Below are positions 35,438 to 48,944 of a stretch of DNA of 64,000 bases, piece by piece. How positions within the stretch are numbered: the first letter of the stretch is position 1; each line of letters begins with the position of its first letter. This DNA is from Hippophae tibetana (taxonomy: Eukaryota; Streptophyta; Magnoliopsida; Rosales; Elaeagnaceae), in contig CM072806.1 in assembly GCA_037013495.1 (NCBI GenBank), forward strand, positions 1,302,001 to 1,366,000, given 5' to 3'. The notes beneath the pieces were generated by a model. It had not been told where the DNA came from and did no database searches. It saw only the letters and a list, made by a program, of their open reading frames with translations. The position numbers and the translations under genes were made by a program.

Positions 35438-38400
35438 TCATGCATTACTAGGTGTATGAGAGGTTGCATCTGAATTCATTTTGTGTCCCACCTTCCCTCT
35501 ATGTTTATCAAGTGTCCGAGCAATAACATCTTCAAGCATACCCTTTCCCTTGATGTTGAATCTTGAAGTACCATTACCATCATCAGTTCTTTTTGAGCCA
35601 ACATCAAGGCGTTCGATCATTCGTGCAACACCAGCCATTCCTTCACTCATTTCGCGCTGAACTTCTTTGCTTAGGTCCTTTACAGAGGCATTTCGTGCAA
35701 GTAGCTTCTCCTTAAAGCTTCTAGTGCTTTTCGAGTAGGATTCCTTGTATCTGGCAAAACACTTAACGTCTAACAAAGTAGTATATAAAAATCATGTAAA
35801 TACTAGATTGAATAAAGTTGCCTGTTTCTACCTAGCTGAAGCAGCAGAGAACTTAGATTTGATAGACTCTGTGAGAGGGACTGTTCCAGATGAGATTGAT
35901 CTCTGTAAGTCAGGTGGTGATTGGCTGTATAGAAATCTGGATAATCACATACAAGAAAAGGCAGTACAGTTAGACTTCACTCAGAAACATAGCACAAAAC
36001 AAATTCTGCAGCTGTCATAATTATAACACTTTTGTACCAAGCAACTTGGAACATCCAGAAACTGACCTGGGTTTGATAGTGATGCCACTGTCAGCAGGAG
36101 TACCAGAGTTGCCAGATGGATATACTGTTGGTGAAGGTTCGGAATTGACAGCAGGTGGTCTGCCTCTGCTTGAAGCGGGTATAAAAGTACCAGATGACCC
36201 ATTATTCAAAAGCCTAGATTCAATTGAAGAAGCTGTATTTGCATGATCTGCATCGGATAAATTATCAGGAGAGGTGCAAACAAGAACTTGGGAAGGACTA
36301 AGTCGTGAAGATCTATGTCTTTCCCTTCTATGGAGGTAACGAGCTGAGCTAGCTGCAGCAGCTAGATGCTGCATAATATGCCCAACAACACTGGTGTCTA
36401 CTGTAAAAGATTCCTGAAATTTTCAATTCGAGATTATAATTAGATACTCATCCTCACAAAGATGTAATGGTATATGAAGCATATAATGGGTAGATATTCT
36501 AAGGTTAAAACTCACATGCTCAGTTTCAAAATCATCTTCGTGGGAGTAATGCATAGCTATGGAGGATATTTTTCTTGACCTTGAGCTTGTTTCCCTCTCA
36601 ATTGTGGCTAAAAGTTCCTGACTATATAAGCACAATTATCCAAGAATACAATCAATCAAAGGACACGAGAGCCAAGAAAAGAAAACATAACAACCAAACA
36701 TAAATGTAGATGGGTAGGTAAAAATAAAATACCAGACAGGATCTATAAGGACAAGCAACTGACAACATATTGGACACTGTCTGCTTCTTTCTGACCTGGG
36801 AAACAATCAATCATAAACATATCAAGCAAACTGAATCAATTGTTGACAGATTAATTTAAAACTAACAAACCCATACATCTTATACGTGAGCTTACCATTC
36901 AAGAATGCAGTGAAGATGGTATCCATGTTTGCATGTAGTAATCTGTAAAAATACTGATACGAAGTCAACTTCAGACAAAAAGTTAACAAATAAATACTTT
37001 AATTTGCACAGAAAGTAAAACACTATCCAGTGGTTGTCAATTTTTCCCACAAATATATTAATTATCAAACATAAAGCTAAGGATACAAAGGGAAGAACGA
37101 CACATCACGTATAGTCTACATTACAAAGACTCTTTTAGGACACTATATGCCAGATAGACAAGCCCATTTTTCTAAATCTTCTGTAAGTTTACAACAAATT
37201 GGGTCTTAGGGTTGTTAAGTTATATTTGATATTGTAATTCACTTATACTTCACTTGTACTACACTTGTATTATTTCATTTGTATTACATTTCCACTATTT
37301 CACTTGTACTACACTTGTACTACACTTGTTACAACTCTATAAATAGTCTCTATGTACATTCTCAAACACTAATACAATATTAAATCATTCTTTTTTCTTA
37401 TCTCTCTATACTCTTCACATGGTATCAGCGCCTCTCATATACCTCTAAAATTTCTATCAAAATTTCGCCTCTCTTCATCACAGCCAACCCGGCTCATCCT
37501 AACTCGGTTCACTCTCAACTCAACTCACTCCAACCCGACTCACCTCAACCCGGTTCCAGGCTTGTTTTCAACTCCTCTTTTCATTTATAAGGATATCTCT
37601 TTTATACTGTTTCTATATATTTGCTTTATATTTCCTCCATTATTTCGTTAAAATTGACCGAAATGATATCCCAAACCAAACTCTACCACCCTTGATGATA
37701 CTAACTACCTAACCTAAGCACGAGCAATGAAAAGTTTCTTAAAAGAACGCAAACTATGGCGTTTCATAACTGGTGATATCTCTATACCCATCCAAGAAAC
37801 CACTGAAAACAACTCCTTATTTGCTGACCGCCTTGAAGACTGGGAGAGTAACCACCATCAAATTATTACCTGGTTCCGTAACACCACCTTACCCTCCATA
37901 CATGATGAATTTGGGTGTTTTGACACTGCCAAAGAAGTTTGGGAATTTCTTGAGGCTCGCTTCACTACAACAGATTTGGCCAACCAATATCAACTTCTAA
38001 CAACTCTTCATACCAAACGCCAAAGGGCTAATCAAACCATTAACCAATTTCTCTCTGAAATGCGTACTATTAGGGATCAACTCGCTCTCTTTGAACCAAC
38101 TTGGACGAACAAGATTGATGCTAAGATGTTTGCAACTTACCGTAATCACCAACGTCTTGTTATTTTTCTCATGGCTCTCTATGATCGATTTGAACCTGTT
38201 CGGACTTCCTTACTCCATCGGAGTCCTTTTCCATCCTTAGATACTGTTGTGACCGAGCTTCGCTCTGAAGAAACTCGGATGGGGGTTTTCAAAGTTCATC
38301 ATACAGATTCTGTTCTTGCCACCCCCTTTTATCGCCCTAAAGAAGGTTCAAAAGAGGACTTCAAACATCAAGGTTGCACCTACTGTCACAACCCCAATCA

Positions 38401-41400
38401 TGAGCTTCTTACATGTCCCATTAGAGTATGTATATATTGTCACAAGAAGGATCCAGGACACTTTAACAGAGATTGCTTTCAGAATCCCTCTCAACATGCT
38501 TCAGGTAAAAATAGTAACTCATCTATCACTATTGCCGTTTCTGAGAATAATCGTGACAAATTCTCTACTCAAGAACTTGTAGGTCTCCTTAAACATATTC
38601 TCTCACAATCTAGTAATCCTCCTACTGCCTTGTCTCTCACATCAGGTAAATTTTTATGGTATTTTGATTCTGCTTGTTCTAACCATATGACTCATGATAC
38701 TCACATCTTCTCTCTCACACAATCTTCCATCTCCAAACCTTTAATTCAAACTGTCAATGGTTCACATATGCATGTTAATGCTGTAGGACAAGTTTCCACA
38801 TCTTCTATATCACTTTATGATACCTTTCATATTCTCAACCTTACTCTAAATCTTATCTCTGTTGGCCAATTATGTAAACTTGGTCTTACTATTACTTTTC
38901 CTCTTTTGGTTGTCATGTGCAGGATCCACAGACATGACAGATCCTTGGGATAGGCTGTAAGGTTGAACGATTATTTGAACTTATCGACCTTCATCTACTC
39001 AATTCTCCTCATACTTTCGTTGCTGCTTCTACTACTCCTATCAATCTATGGCATGCTCGTCTAGGCCATACGTCTATAGGACATCTTCGTCCCTTAGCAT
39101 CTTCTGATAAATTAGGAATTGTTTCTATTTCTGATAATGTAAATTGTTTGCCTTGTCGATTAGGAAAACAACCTACTTTATGTTTTAATAAAAGTGACTC
39201 TACTGTCTCCCTTTTTGACTTAATTCATTCTGATGTTTGGGGTCCATCCCCACATCCTACGATGGGGGGATGTGTTTACTTTGTCATTTTTATTGATGAT
39301 TATTCAAGATTTACATGGATTTTTCTCATGAAACATAGATCTGAATTACCTAAAATTTATTATGATTTTGCCCAAATGGTTAAAACCCAATTTTCTCAAA
39401 ATATCAAAGTACTTAGAGCTGATAATGCTATGGAATATAAAGAAACAAAGTTTTTTAAATTTTTTTCGACAAAATGGGACTCTTTCTCAATATTCTTGTC
39501 CTGACACATATCAACAAAATGGAAGAGCTGAGCGAAAACACAAACATATTCTTAATACTGTTCGCACTCTCCTCATTTCTAGTTTTTGTCCTGAACGCTT
39601 ATGGGGTGAAGCAGCTCTTACAACTGTTTATACCATCAATCGTGTTCCCATGCTTATTATTCACAATCAATCCCCTTATGAGCGTCTCTATAGTACTTCT
39701 CCATCTTATGAACTGCTCAAAGTGTTTGGTTGTGCCTGTTTTGTTCTTCTTCACCCTCATGAACGCAATAAATTAGAACCTCGTGCTCGCCTTTGTTGTT
39801 TCTTAGGGTATGGAATAGAACACAAAGGCTATCGTTGTTGGGACCCTATCTCTAAACGATTGCGCATCTCTCGTCATGTCATCTTTTGGGAACATAAAAT
39901 GTTTTTCTCTATTTCCTCATTTCATGTCTCATCTCCTACCTCACTCTCATTTTTTAATGACCCAACTATTGATTTATTTCCTCCTGACATTGCTCCATTA
40001 CCCTCACCATCGTCTACTACGGCTTCTCCTGATGTATATGCTCCTTCTGCTGATCCTACCATAACAACATCTTCTGAAGACCAACTACCTGATTGTCCAG
40101 AGTCATCACTTCGTTGTTCTACTCGTGTAAGTAGTCTTCCTTTTCATCTTCGTGATTACCAATGTTTCTCTACTATTTTGTCTCATCATGAACCCCAAGA
40201 CTATAAAGAAACTAGTTCTAACCCTCATTGGCAGTAAGCTATGACAGATGAATTACAAGCATTAACAAAAGCACATACATGGGATCTTGTTGATCTTCCA
40301 TCTAATAAATCTTTGATTGGTGGTAAGTGGATTTTCAAAATCAAAACTCATTCAGATGGGTCTGTGGAACGATATAAAGCTTGTCTGGTTGCAAAGGGTT
40401 TTACACAGGAATATGGAATCGACTATGAAGAAACTTTTACACCTGTAACTCGTCTCACCTCTGTTCGAAGTATCATTGTTGTTGTTGCTACCCGAAATTG
40501 GAACATGTTTCAAATGGATGTCAAAAATGTTTTTCTCAATAGAGACATAACTGAGGAAGTTTATATGAAACCTCCTCCTGGATACACTTATTCACCTCAT
40601 CAAGTATGCACTACTTCGTCGTGCTCTCTATGACCTCAAACAAGCTCCTCAGACTTGGTTTGCTAAATTCAGCTCTACATTTACTGACTTTGGTTTCACT
40701 TCCAGTTCTTATGACTCCAGTCTCTTTATTCGGAAGACTCCCACTGGTGTAACACTTCTACTCCTTTATGTAGATGATATATGATCATAACAGGGAATGA
40801 CTCTAATGGAATTATTGATCTCAAGCAGTTTCTGAGCCATCAATTTGAAATGAAAGACCTTGGTCGTCTCCACTACTTCTTAGGCCTAGAAATCTCATCT
40901 GATTCTCAAGAATATTATCTCTCTCAAGCAAAGTACTCTTCTGATATTCTTAATCGGACTAGCCTTACTGATTGCAAAACTGCATCAACACCTCTAGAAA
41001 CCAATGTCAAACTTACTCCATTAGATGGTACTATTCTCTCAGATGCCACATTATACAGACAACTAGTAGGCAGTCTTATTTATCTCACAGCCACTCGTCC
41101 TGACATTACCTATGTTGTTCATCTGGTTAGTCAATTCATGTCTGCTCCACGGTCTACCCATTATACTGCGGTTCTTCGCATTCTTCACTACATCAAAGAC
41201 ACCATGTTTCACGGTCTCCACATCTCCAACAAGTCTAATCTTCTTCTTTCTGCCTACTCTGATGCTGATTGGGCAGGTGACCCAACTGATCGTCGCTCTA
41301 CTACTGGATATTGTTTCTTTCTTGGAAACTCTCTCATATCTTGGCGAAGCAAGAAACAATCCCTCACTTCTCGATCCAGCATTGAAGTTGAATATCGTGC

Positions 41401-42682
41401 TCTTGCTGACACCACTCAAGAAATTCTTTGGCTCCGTTGGTTACTTGCTGATATGGGTGTTCTCCAATCAACTGCAACTATCTTATATTGTGACAATCAG
41501 AGTGCTATTCAGATTGCTCACAATAATGTATTTCGTGAACGAACAAAATATATCGAGATTGATTGTCATTTTGTTCGTCAACATGTTCTTCAATATAATG
41601 TTTGTCTCAAATCAATATCCTCTACAGATCAAACAGCTGATATCTTCACCAAATCTCATCTACCAGGCAGATTTCAAGAATTAGTTTCCAAACTCAAGTT
41701 ATTGTTTCTCTTCCTTCTTGAGTTTGAGGGGGGATGTTAAGTTATATTTATTATTGTAATTCACTTATACTCCACTTGTATTATTTCACTTGTACTACAC
41801 TTTCACTATTTCACTTGTACTACATTTGTACTATTTCACTTGTATTACACTTACTATTTCACTTGTACTACACTTGTTACAACTCTATAAATAGAGTTCT
41901 CTATATACATTCTCAAATACATCAATACAACATTAAATCATTATTTCTTTTTATCTCTCTATACTCTTCATAGGGGTATCAAGTACTCACACTCATATCA
42001 AGTACTCACACTCATATCAAGTACTCACACTCATGTCCATGTCGCTTGTAAAGTCAAGTAACATAGTGTATATCTACGCTAAAAAGAAGAGTGGTAACAG
42101 AATCGCTAGGGGACTACAAGTTTCATGAGTTATGGGCACCCATAAACATAGGAAAAACTCGGATCAAACCCAAGATGGTGTTTGGTTTTATCATCAATCG
42201 TATTTCTTTTTTCGGGGGAAGGGGTGAACACGATATTAAGCATGACTGTAACTCTGTAACTCTGCAAGTGACAATACATCACAGCCCATTACCTAAAGAC
42301 TTAACAGTTTTATCTTTTCTTTAGCCAGAAGGATCAGGAGCTTTATCACAGTAAAGTTGATCAAAGACTTAACAGTTTTACCTTTTCAATTCCAATTTGG
42401 ACAATGTATGGTCAGAATTAACTTGAAAATGTATAACAAGACTATTTGCTAAACTGAATACACAGTAAGATTTAAAAACTAAGTTGATTCACAAAAATAG
42501 TAACCAGTTTAAAAATAGATGAAAGATCGGAGTCATACAGTGGCAGGGTCATCAGAGTTGAATGGCTCAAGACAAATACTGCACGAGTCTTCTTCGAGTG
42601 CATCAATGGAAGAAGATGAAGATTCATTTAAAACAGATAATGGGCTCAATGAAAGAGATAAGATGGGAGTTAAATCAGCCAT
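35438..42682 (-). CDS. RHF1A: RING-H2 E3 ubiquitin ligase of the RHF1A type
   Basis: RHF1A and RHF2A are Arabidopsis ligases needed for gametophyte cell cycles, where they promote degradation of the CDK inhibitor ICK4/KRP6; this assignment is by family resemblance. Seven minus-strand exons join in frame to 374 codons: 42682-42539, 36942-36896, 36795-36733, 36621-36516, 36413-36067, 35936-35832, 35750-35438. The RING-H2 is complete: Cys34, Cys37, Cys52, His54, His57, Cys60, Cys71, Cys74 (C-x2-C-x14-C-x-H-x2-H-x2-C-x10-C-x2-C), ending QCPIC. Then come a Ser-rich middle (exon 5) and the C-terminal family block KEKLLARNASVKDLSKEVQ and GVARMIERLD in exon 7. All junctions are GT-AG. Intron 1 (42538-36943, about 5.6 kb) falls between residues 48 and 49, inside the RING, and contains a copia element in the opposite orientation. 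Splicing across it must still occur for the RING to form; the intact frame suggests it does. Confidence 0.92.
37213..41970 (+). mobile_element. Ty1/copia LTR retrotransposon in RHF1A intron 1
   Basis: The element lies on the plus strand, antisense to its host gene. Left LTR 37213-37417 and right LTR 41735-41970 both start TGTTAAGTTATATTT and end ATACTCTTCA; they differ in length mainly through copy number of a CACTTGTACTA-like short repeat. TAGGG occurs next to both ends (37207-37211 and 41971-41975), probably the target duplication. A primer-binding site TGGTATCAGCGCC follows the left LTR near 37420, and a polypurine tract (GAGGGGGGA) precedes the right one. Between them are Gag with two zinc-knuckle-like blocks (about 37727-38950), integrase (about 39050-39900), reverse transcriptase (about 40241-40900) and RNase H (about 41240-41700). 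Long frames survive with only a small number of breaks, so it is younger than the element at 29380-34899. Confidence 0.93.
41978..42034. repeat. 19 bp unit repeated three times at the copia border
   Basis: ATCAAGTACTCACACTCAT is repeated three times head to tail, starting eight bases beyond the right LTR of the RHF1A intron element. All three copies are identical, so the expansion is recent. Confidence 0.9.
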
Positions 42683-43693
42683 GTCAGAGAGTCAGGGAAG
42701 TTAATGCAAATTAGAAAATATAGAGATGTGAAATAGAGAGAGGCTTTAAGCAGAAGGTGAATAAAGGAAAGAATGCAGAAGATGAAGAAGAAAGGGACCC
42801 TAGGGCTAGAAATGTGTAGAGAAGAGAGTGCAAATTGTAATGTAAAAATGGTTACTTTCTTTTTTTAACTCCTTAATATATATATTTTTAATAAAAAAAA
42901 TAAAAATAAAATCAATTTAATTATTTAATTATTTAATTATTTATACATTTATACATTTAAAGAAAAATAAATTATATTTATCTTAATTTTAATATGTAGT
43001 AGTATAAATAATAAAATATAATATGAAAATAGGAAAGAGAGCTAAAGAATTAGCTCAAATGTAGAGTGAGAAGATGTCATCCTCTTCTAGTAGTTTATTA
43101 TAATTGAAGAGCGAGGATTATTTATCCCCTTTGTTCGATGACGTTGAGGGTGATTCTTCCTAATAAACATTCATCTTAGAATTAAAACAAATGCTAATAG
43201 AAAATGTAGGTAGGATCGATAACAGCAATTAACTCAGATACATCTTCTCTAGCATTACGTATCGATTTTAGGATTCGTTTTCTAATTAATTAACCTTGGT
43301 TATTGAAATATATTTTTTTATGAGCTTTATGATGTTATATGAGGTGATTATTCAAATAATTGTAACAATATTTTTTAAAATAAATTGGAAAATTTATAAA
43401 ATAACATAAGCATTTAATATTGAAGGCTTTCAAGCAACATTCGAAAATCAGACGAGTAAAATATAGAGAGAGAGAAAAAATAATTCAGTTACTTAAAATA
43501 CTCGCCATTGATGATTGAATTCAACGCCCAACGACTACCCCACAACTTCTGCTTAAATTGAGTTTGCTTATTATTAAATTTAGGATTTCATTACCTTCAA
43601 AACACGTTACGAAATTTAATATTAAAAACAAATGTTTGAGAAATTAGATTAGTAGGATATATAATGTATATATTTTCATATGATTAATTTTAT

Positions 43694-43735
<42 letters not shown>

Positions 43736-46565
43736 CATTTTATAAAAAATAATATCACTACATTTTCTTTATTTTTAAAATTTGTCCACTTTATTCATCT
43801 TATTCCTATAAATTTAAACACTTTAGTAATTTTTTATAAATTTTAGAGTCCTTGATTTTATTTTAAAATAAATAAATAAATTGAATCTAAATAGAAATAT
43901 TTGCAAGTAATCGATAGATATTTAAAAATTAAAATATCTTAAAAAGTTGAGTAAAAGTGAAAAATAAAATAATTAAAATCATCAAAAATTTACTTTAAAT
44001 AACTAAAGTGTCTATAAATATAAAAATAAAATAATTAAAATGTACCAATTAAAAATAAAATAATGAATATATTCAAATTATAAAAATAAAATAAAATTTG
44101 AATATTTTTTTCTATGAAAAATATATGTATAACATATTTCTAAATAAATATTATGAAAAAAATATTTGTAATATGAAGACATAAAAATAAAATTAAATGA
44201 AAGTATTTTAGTATGCAATTTAGAGAAATATTAAAAACATATAACTTTTTTATAAATTTATATTATTTAAATTTTATGACATATCAACATTATTTAAAAA
44301 AATAAATTATTTTTTTATTTTTAAATAATTATGATAAATATTAAAATATTAAAATTAAAAAAATATGTACAAAAAATTAAATAATATTAACAATTCAACT
44401 AAAAATAAATAAAACACTAATCATGCCAATATACGTCTTATTTAGGATGAAAGATCATAACGGTTCATTTACTTGCTCTATCGTTGATCCTGTGTAATTC
44501 TTTTAAAGTATATACTATTCATTATTTTTAAAAAATATTTTTTTATCTTTCTATCAAATATCAAATATTTATATTATTTTCAAAACATTACGTTAATTTT
44601 AAATATACATTTTCCTTCGAAAAAAGAAAACGATATTAAATTACAATGAGAGAATGATTTTTCCTTCATTGTGTTAAATTTAAATTTATATTATTGAACT
44701 AATATTTTAATAATTTTGTATTTAACAAAAGATACATTAATAATTTAATTTTAAAAAATAATTTTATCTTTATCAAATATTTATCATTTTATATATTTTC
44801 TTATTTTTTAACTATTATTTTTTTTCAATGTGAAAATATTTTATATAATCGTAATCATTAATGTAAATCTCTATAGTGATTTCCTTAGTAACTTTGATAT
44901 TGTTTTATTCTTTGATATGTCAATCAATTTTTATTATTTAATAAAAAATACTAAAAAATTGTATTTTTTCAAAATTTATAATTAATCTATCACTAACTTA
45001 TTTAGGGTACTTATATTTGTCCCTAAATATCGTTATCACCAAGTTATTCCTTTTGATATTATTATTTTTATCATTTTCAACCAATTTATATTCGATTAAA
45101 TATACGATGAAAGTAAATTTGACATAACATAAAGTAATCAAAAAAAGAATAAATGAGTAAAAAAATTAGAGTGATTTAGTTAATTATAATTATATTCATT
45201 AATAAAGATAATATATTTCAAATAAATTAAAGAATTTTTTAATTTTAATTTTGATAACAAACTGTAATAGTGATTGATGAATGAAAAAATATAATGATAT
45301 TAAGAGTAATGCAAAAAGAATAATAAACGTAGACATAGATTTTAAGGTGGATATTGTTATAAAAATAACACGAGAGAATATATAAAATTATAAATATTTT
45401 AATAAAGATAAAATTATTATTTTATAAATTAATTTTTTAAAATTAAGAATTATTAAATGAAAGATATTAATATATTAATTTAATAATATGACTTAATTAT
45501 ACACATTTTATTTATAAATATACTATTAAATTAAAAATTCGTTTTCAAATTTTATTGTTATTCATTATTTACTTTTTTATTAATCAATTTATTCTCTCTT
45601 TAACTTCATATTTATTTATTTTAAAAAATATTACAATAATATTAAATTTGTACTACGTCATCTTCATGAAACAATTTTCACGAAAGCGAATCGTTTTGCT
45701 CATTTTTCATTTCAATTTTTAAACATTAACACTAAACCTAGGTTTTTTTTCAACTATAATCGAGTGGTCTCCATTTTAAAAATGATAAAATTATTGGACG
45801 AAAAATATAATTTATTCAAAATAGAAATATTTGAAAATTCTTATATACATGGACTGTATAGCCCTATATCTGTAATTTTAGTTTAGATAAAAATTGTAAT
45901 CGGTTCACGTATCCATTTTTTATATTTTCTGCCATTAACGCTCGAAAGATCAAATGTGCAAGCAGTCATCAGGGTGCTAACTAGCGAACTTGGCTGCAAG
46001 TAAGGATTACTTTTATTGGTCGTAAATGTTATTGGAGTTTTCATTTTTTCTTCAGAATTGATTTCATCACTATTTGGGCATTTTCCTCAGAGATGACTAG
46101 TTTAAGTGAAATGAAATCTTAGGAAATTTACAACAGTTGATGTTTTATTCGTCGTTTTTAATTTTAACCCAATTCCTTCAATTATGTTTTGCGTCTTTGT
46201 CTATTAATTGTCAAAGCTTAAACATAGTTGGGAAAAAAACATCAAATGCCATATTCATTCTATGCTTTTCTTCTCTTCTGTAGGTAGTTCTCTTAAAAGT
46301 AGTCGGGTATATTAGTCAATGCCCTTATTGTTCCCCTTACCCTGTGTTATATATATACATACATTATATAGACCCCATTCGTATCAATCCCTTATCTTTT
46401 GATCTTTGGGCATTAGTCGATTTACTCTTTGTATTTCTTCGGTCAATTTGGTTCGATATTTAAAGGTGAAACTAGCTAATCACAATCAATTGTAACGAGG
46501 AATTTCCCGACAAATTAACTAAAATGAGTAATTTTATTATTAAATTCCGCAAATAAAATCTTCAA
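42683..46565. other. RHF1A upstream region and AT-rich gene-free DNA
   Basis: About 42683-42850, purine-rich on the plus strand, is the likely 5' leader and proximal promoter of RHF1A. Beyond that the DNA is extremely AT-rich with a (TA)n run at about 43700-43733. A segment near 45005-45095 resembles about 90 bp at 26740-26830. Composition becomes more even from about 45900 to 46560, without a recognisable gene. Confidence 0.45.
43700..43733. repeat. (TA)n microsatellite
   Basis: About 17 uninterrupted TA units in gene-free DNA. Perfect runs of this length are usually length-variable between individuals. Confidence 0.9.
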
Positions 46566-46898
46566 TGTTAAGTTTCCTTCGATCTTACGTCAGCCAAGAG
46601 TTCAACAACAATACTGATTATAAGTTTAAGTAACCTTTAATTCAATGAAATCTTATTGGATTGAATTAATTCTGAGTTTATAATATGATATCAAAGTTGG
46701 ATCTGGCTTGATCAGTGACTTAGTTTTGTCCTTAACAATCGTGGCTTTGTGAGACCATCTCTATTCGTGTGGAGAGACTGTTAAGTTTCATTCAATCCCA
46801 CGTCGACCAGAAGTTTATCAACAGTATTATTTATAAGTTTGGACAACCATTAACTCAATAAAATCTTATTGGGTTGAGTTAAGTTTAGGTTTCTAACA
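46566..46898 (+). mobile_element. TRIM (terminal-repeat retrotransposon in miniature)
   Basis: Two direct 120 bp terminal repeats, 46566-46685 and 46779-46898, begin TGTTAAGTTTC. Both contain AATCTTATTGG(A/G)TTGA, and the right copy ends TTTCTAACA. The 93 bp interior starts with a primer-binding-site-like TGATATCAAAGTTGG directly after the left repeat and ends with a purine-rich GTGGAGAGAC directly before the right repeat. Flanks TTCAA and ATCAA match at four of five positions. Size, layout and the TGTTAAGT..ATCTTATTGGGTTGAG consensus fit plant TRIM elements, which encode no protein. The repeats differ at many positions, so the copy is old. Confidence 0.8.
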
Positions 46899-48235
46899 AT
46901 CAAATTATAAATTTTGGACAAAATTGACTACATTGGATCTTAAAGGGCATAAATTATGAATATTGTAAAGTAAGATATTGAATTGATCATTTGCTCAAAA
47001 CAGAATGAAAAAACAAAGGTATTATTGAATACCTCGTGTTTTTATTTTTGTATTTTTTTGATACAATGATATTTAAACAATTTGGAGTTAGATATTATTT
47101 CTTTGAACTGATTAAGTAATAATCTTTCAACAAGAAGGATAGGTGTGACATTCAACCTTATTCAACCATACCCAACTTGAAATGAATAATGATACAAGAC
47201 TGAAATCCCATCGTTACATTTATATCACTCATGGTAGAATAAATATACATATCTTCAAATACTCTGTTTAGTGGTACACTTTAATTTCATTAGATAAAAG
47301 GAAACCTTGAATTCATGCAAATGCTTGATTTCAAATGCTCGAGCCAATCAGAATTAGTAGTCGTGTATTGATTTATTAATTATTGCATCTTGTCACGAGT
47401 GAGCCCATTTCGTAGGCAGTTACATTTTACATGTGGTACCTATTTAGTGGCACATACTAGTTCTGCTATACATATATAGTTAATGATATGTGTAGTCATT
47501 TAAGTGCGAAATCTCCAATGGAATATTCATATTGTCTAAACACTTTGAAATGTGGTGATTGATTGTTCTACAGTAGATGGGCATTGTAGAAAGCATGTGT
47601 TCAAGTTGCAGCCACCATATCCGTTTTTGGTGGATGGCTAAAGGAGAATAGGGGAGAGAGAGGTAAGGGAAGGAGATGGGCTAATTAACATCCCCTACAT
47701 GGGCAAATGCTAAACTATGAAATAAAATAAATTATGTTTGTGTCTTTATTGCTAAAATATATCCATGTGATTTTTGCCTTTAATGTTGGCATAACCATTG
47801 TTATAAGGTAGCTGATTTATATGTTATGCATGACTAAAGTGAACTCTAGTTTATCATTTTTGTTTCTGTTTCCATTGGTTTGCTTTATTGCTAGATTCTC
47901 TTTGAATAATCACAATCTTTGCCTATAGTATTAGATGCATGTAACTCCATGTGCCTTCATATGGGAAATTTATAACACAATAGTACTAGCCATATGGATA
48001 AACTCTATTGCTGATATAATCAAAAGATTTTGTTACATTTTATTCATTAAAAATTTATTGATTAACTCATATAAAGTAAGTACAAAAAAATGATTCTAGT
48101 GTTCCTTTCTTTCATGCCAATTCTCTCTCTTTCAATCCATCTGTATGTCGTTTTCTTTTTCTTTTTTGTTTATCTGTTAAGATCACTCTTCCACCTCAGG
48201 ATATGGGGTCAGAAACTTATACTCGATCTCAGAAT

Positions 48236-48421
48236 TTGAGTCCTATTATGGGTACCAAAATGTTAAGATTCAACCTGATTTTAGAGAGAAAATTTCGAAA
48301 AAAGTTAAGACAATTGGTTAAAAGTGTGGATCTCATAGGAAGCCACTCTATTTATAAAATATTATATACACAAGTGTCAATCTTATAATGGGTACACATA
48401 TTTACATGTTAGAGAAGTATA
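48236..48421. repeat. Dispersed repeat, copy A (possible LTR end)
   Basis: This segment aligns with 48945-49132 over its whole length: GTCCTAT..., then AAAATGTTA(A/G)GATT, GAGAAAA, AAA(A/T)GTGTGGATCTC, TATAAAA.ATTA, GGTACACAT or GAGTACACG, and CATGTTAGA near the end. TGTTAAGATT at 48261 preceded by GGGTACCAAAA looks like an LTR boundary next to a primer-binding-site complement. No coding sequence lies between the copies. Confidence 0.55.
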
Positions 48422-48944
48422 ATTGATATAAAGTACAGTATACCATGGGTTTAGGTTGACCCTAGCTCGGACTAATCATTGAGCTCGGGCTAATTATAGA
48501 GCTTAGATTGGTATACAGGTAAGACATCTAGGGTATTTCATCTTTCATCTCAAGTTAGTGATTTTGCTTGAGCGGTTTGCATGGGTCAAGCATCAGACCA
48601 GTCTGAATATCCAAATAATCACATCTATAAATTTTGTGCAAATAATGGAAAAAACTAATATATATATCTCTGAAGCTAAAGAGGAGGAATACACTTGATT
48701 TAAACTTTAACATATTATTCATTGTTCTCGTGACTCAAAATTTTGTTTCATAAAAAGAAAACATACAGTGTATCATTACGGGTTGCCAAGACATAATCTT
48801 GTGCCAATGTTGTTTCCTCGTTTGCTAGTCTCAATTATTCCTCAGTTCGTGTTACTACCATGATGATCGTGAGTCTTGGAAACTATGTCGAACTTGGGGT
48901 GAATCTTTGAAAATATAGGGTTAGAAGATAAAACTTGACCTTCG

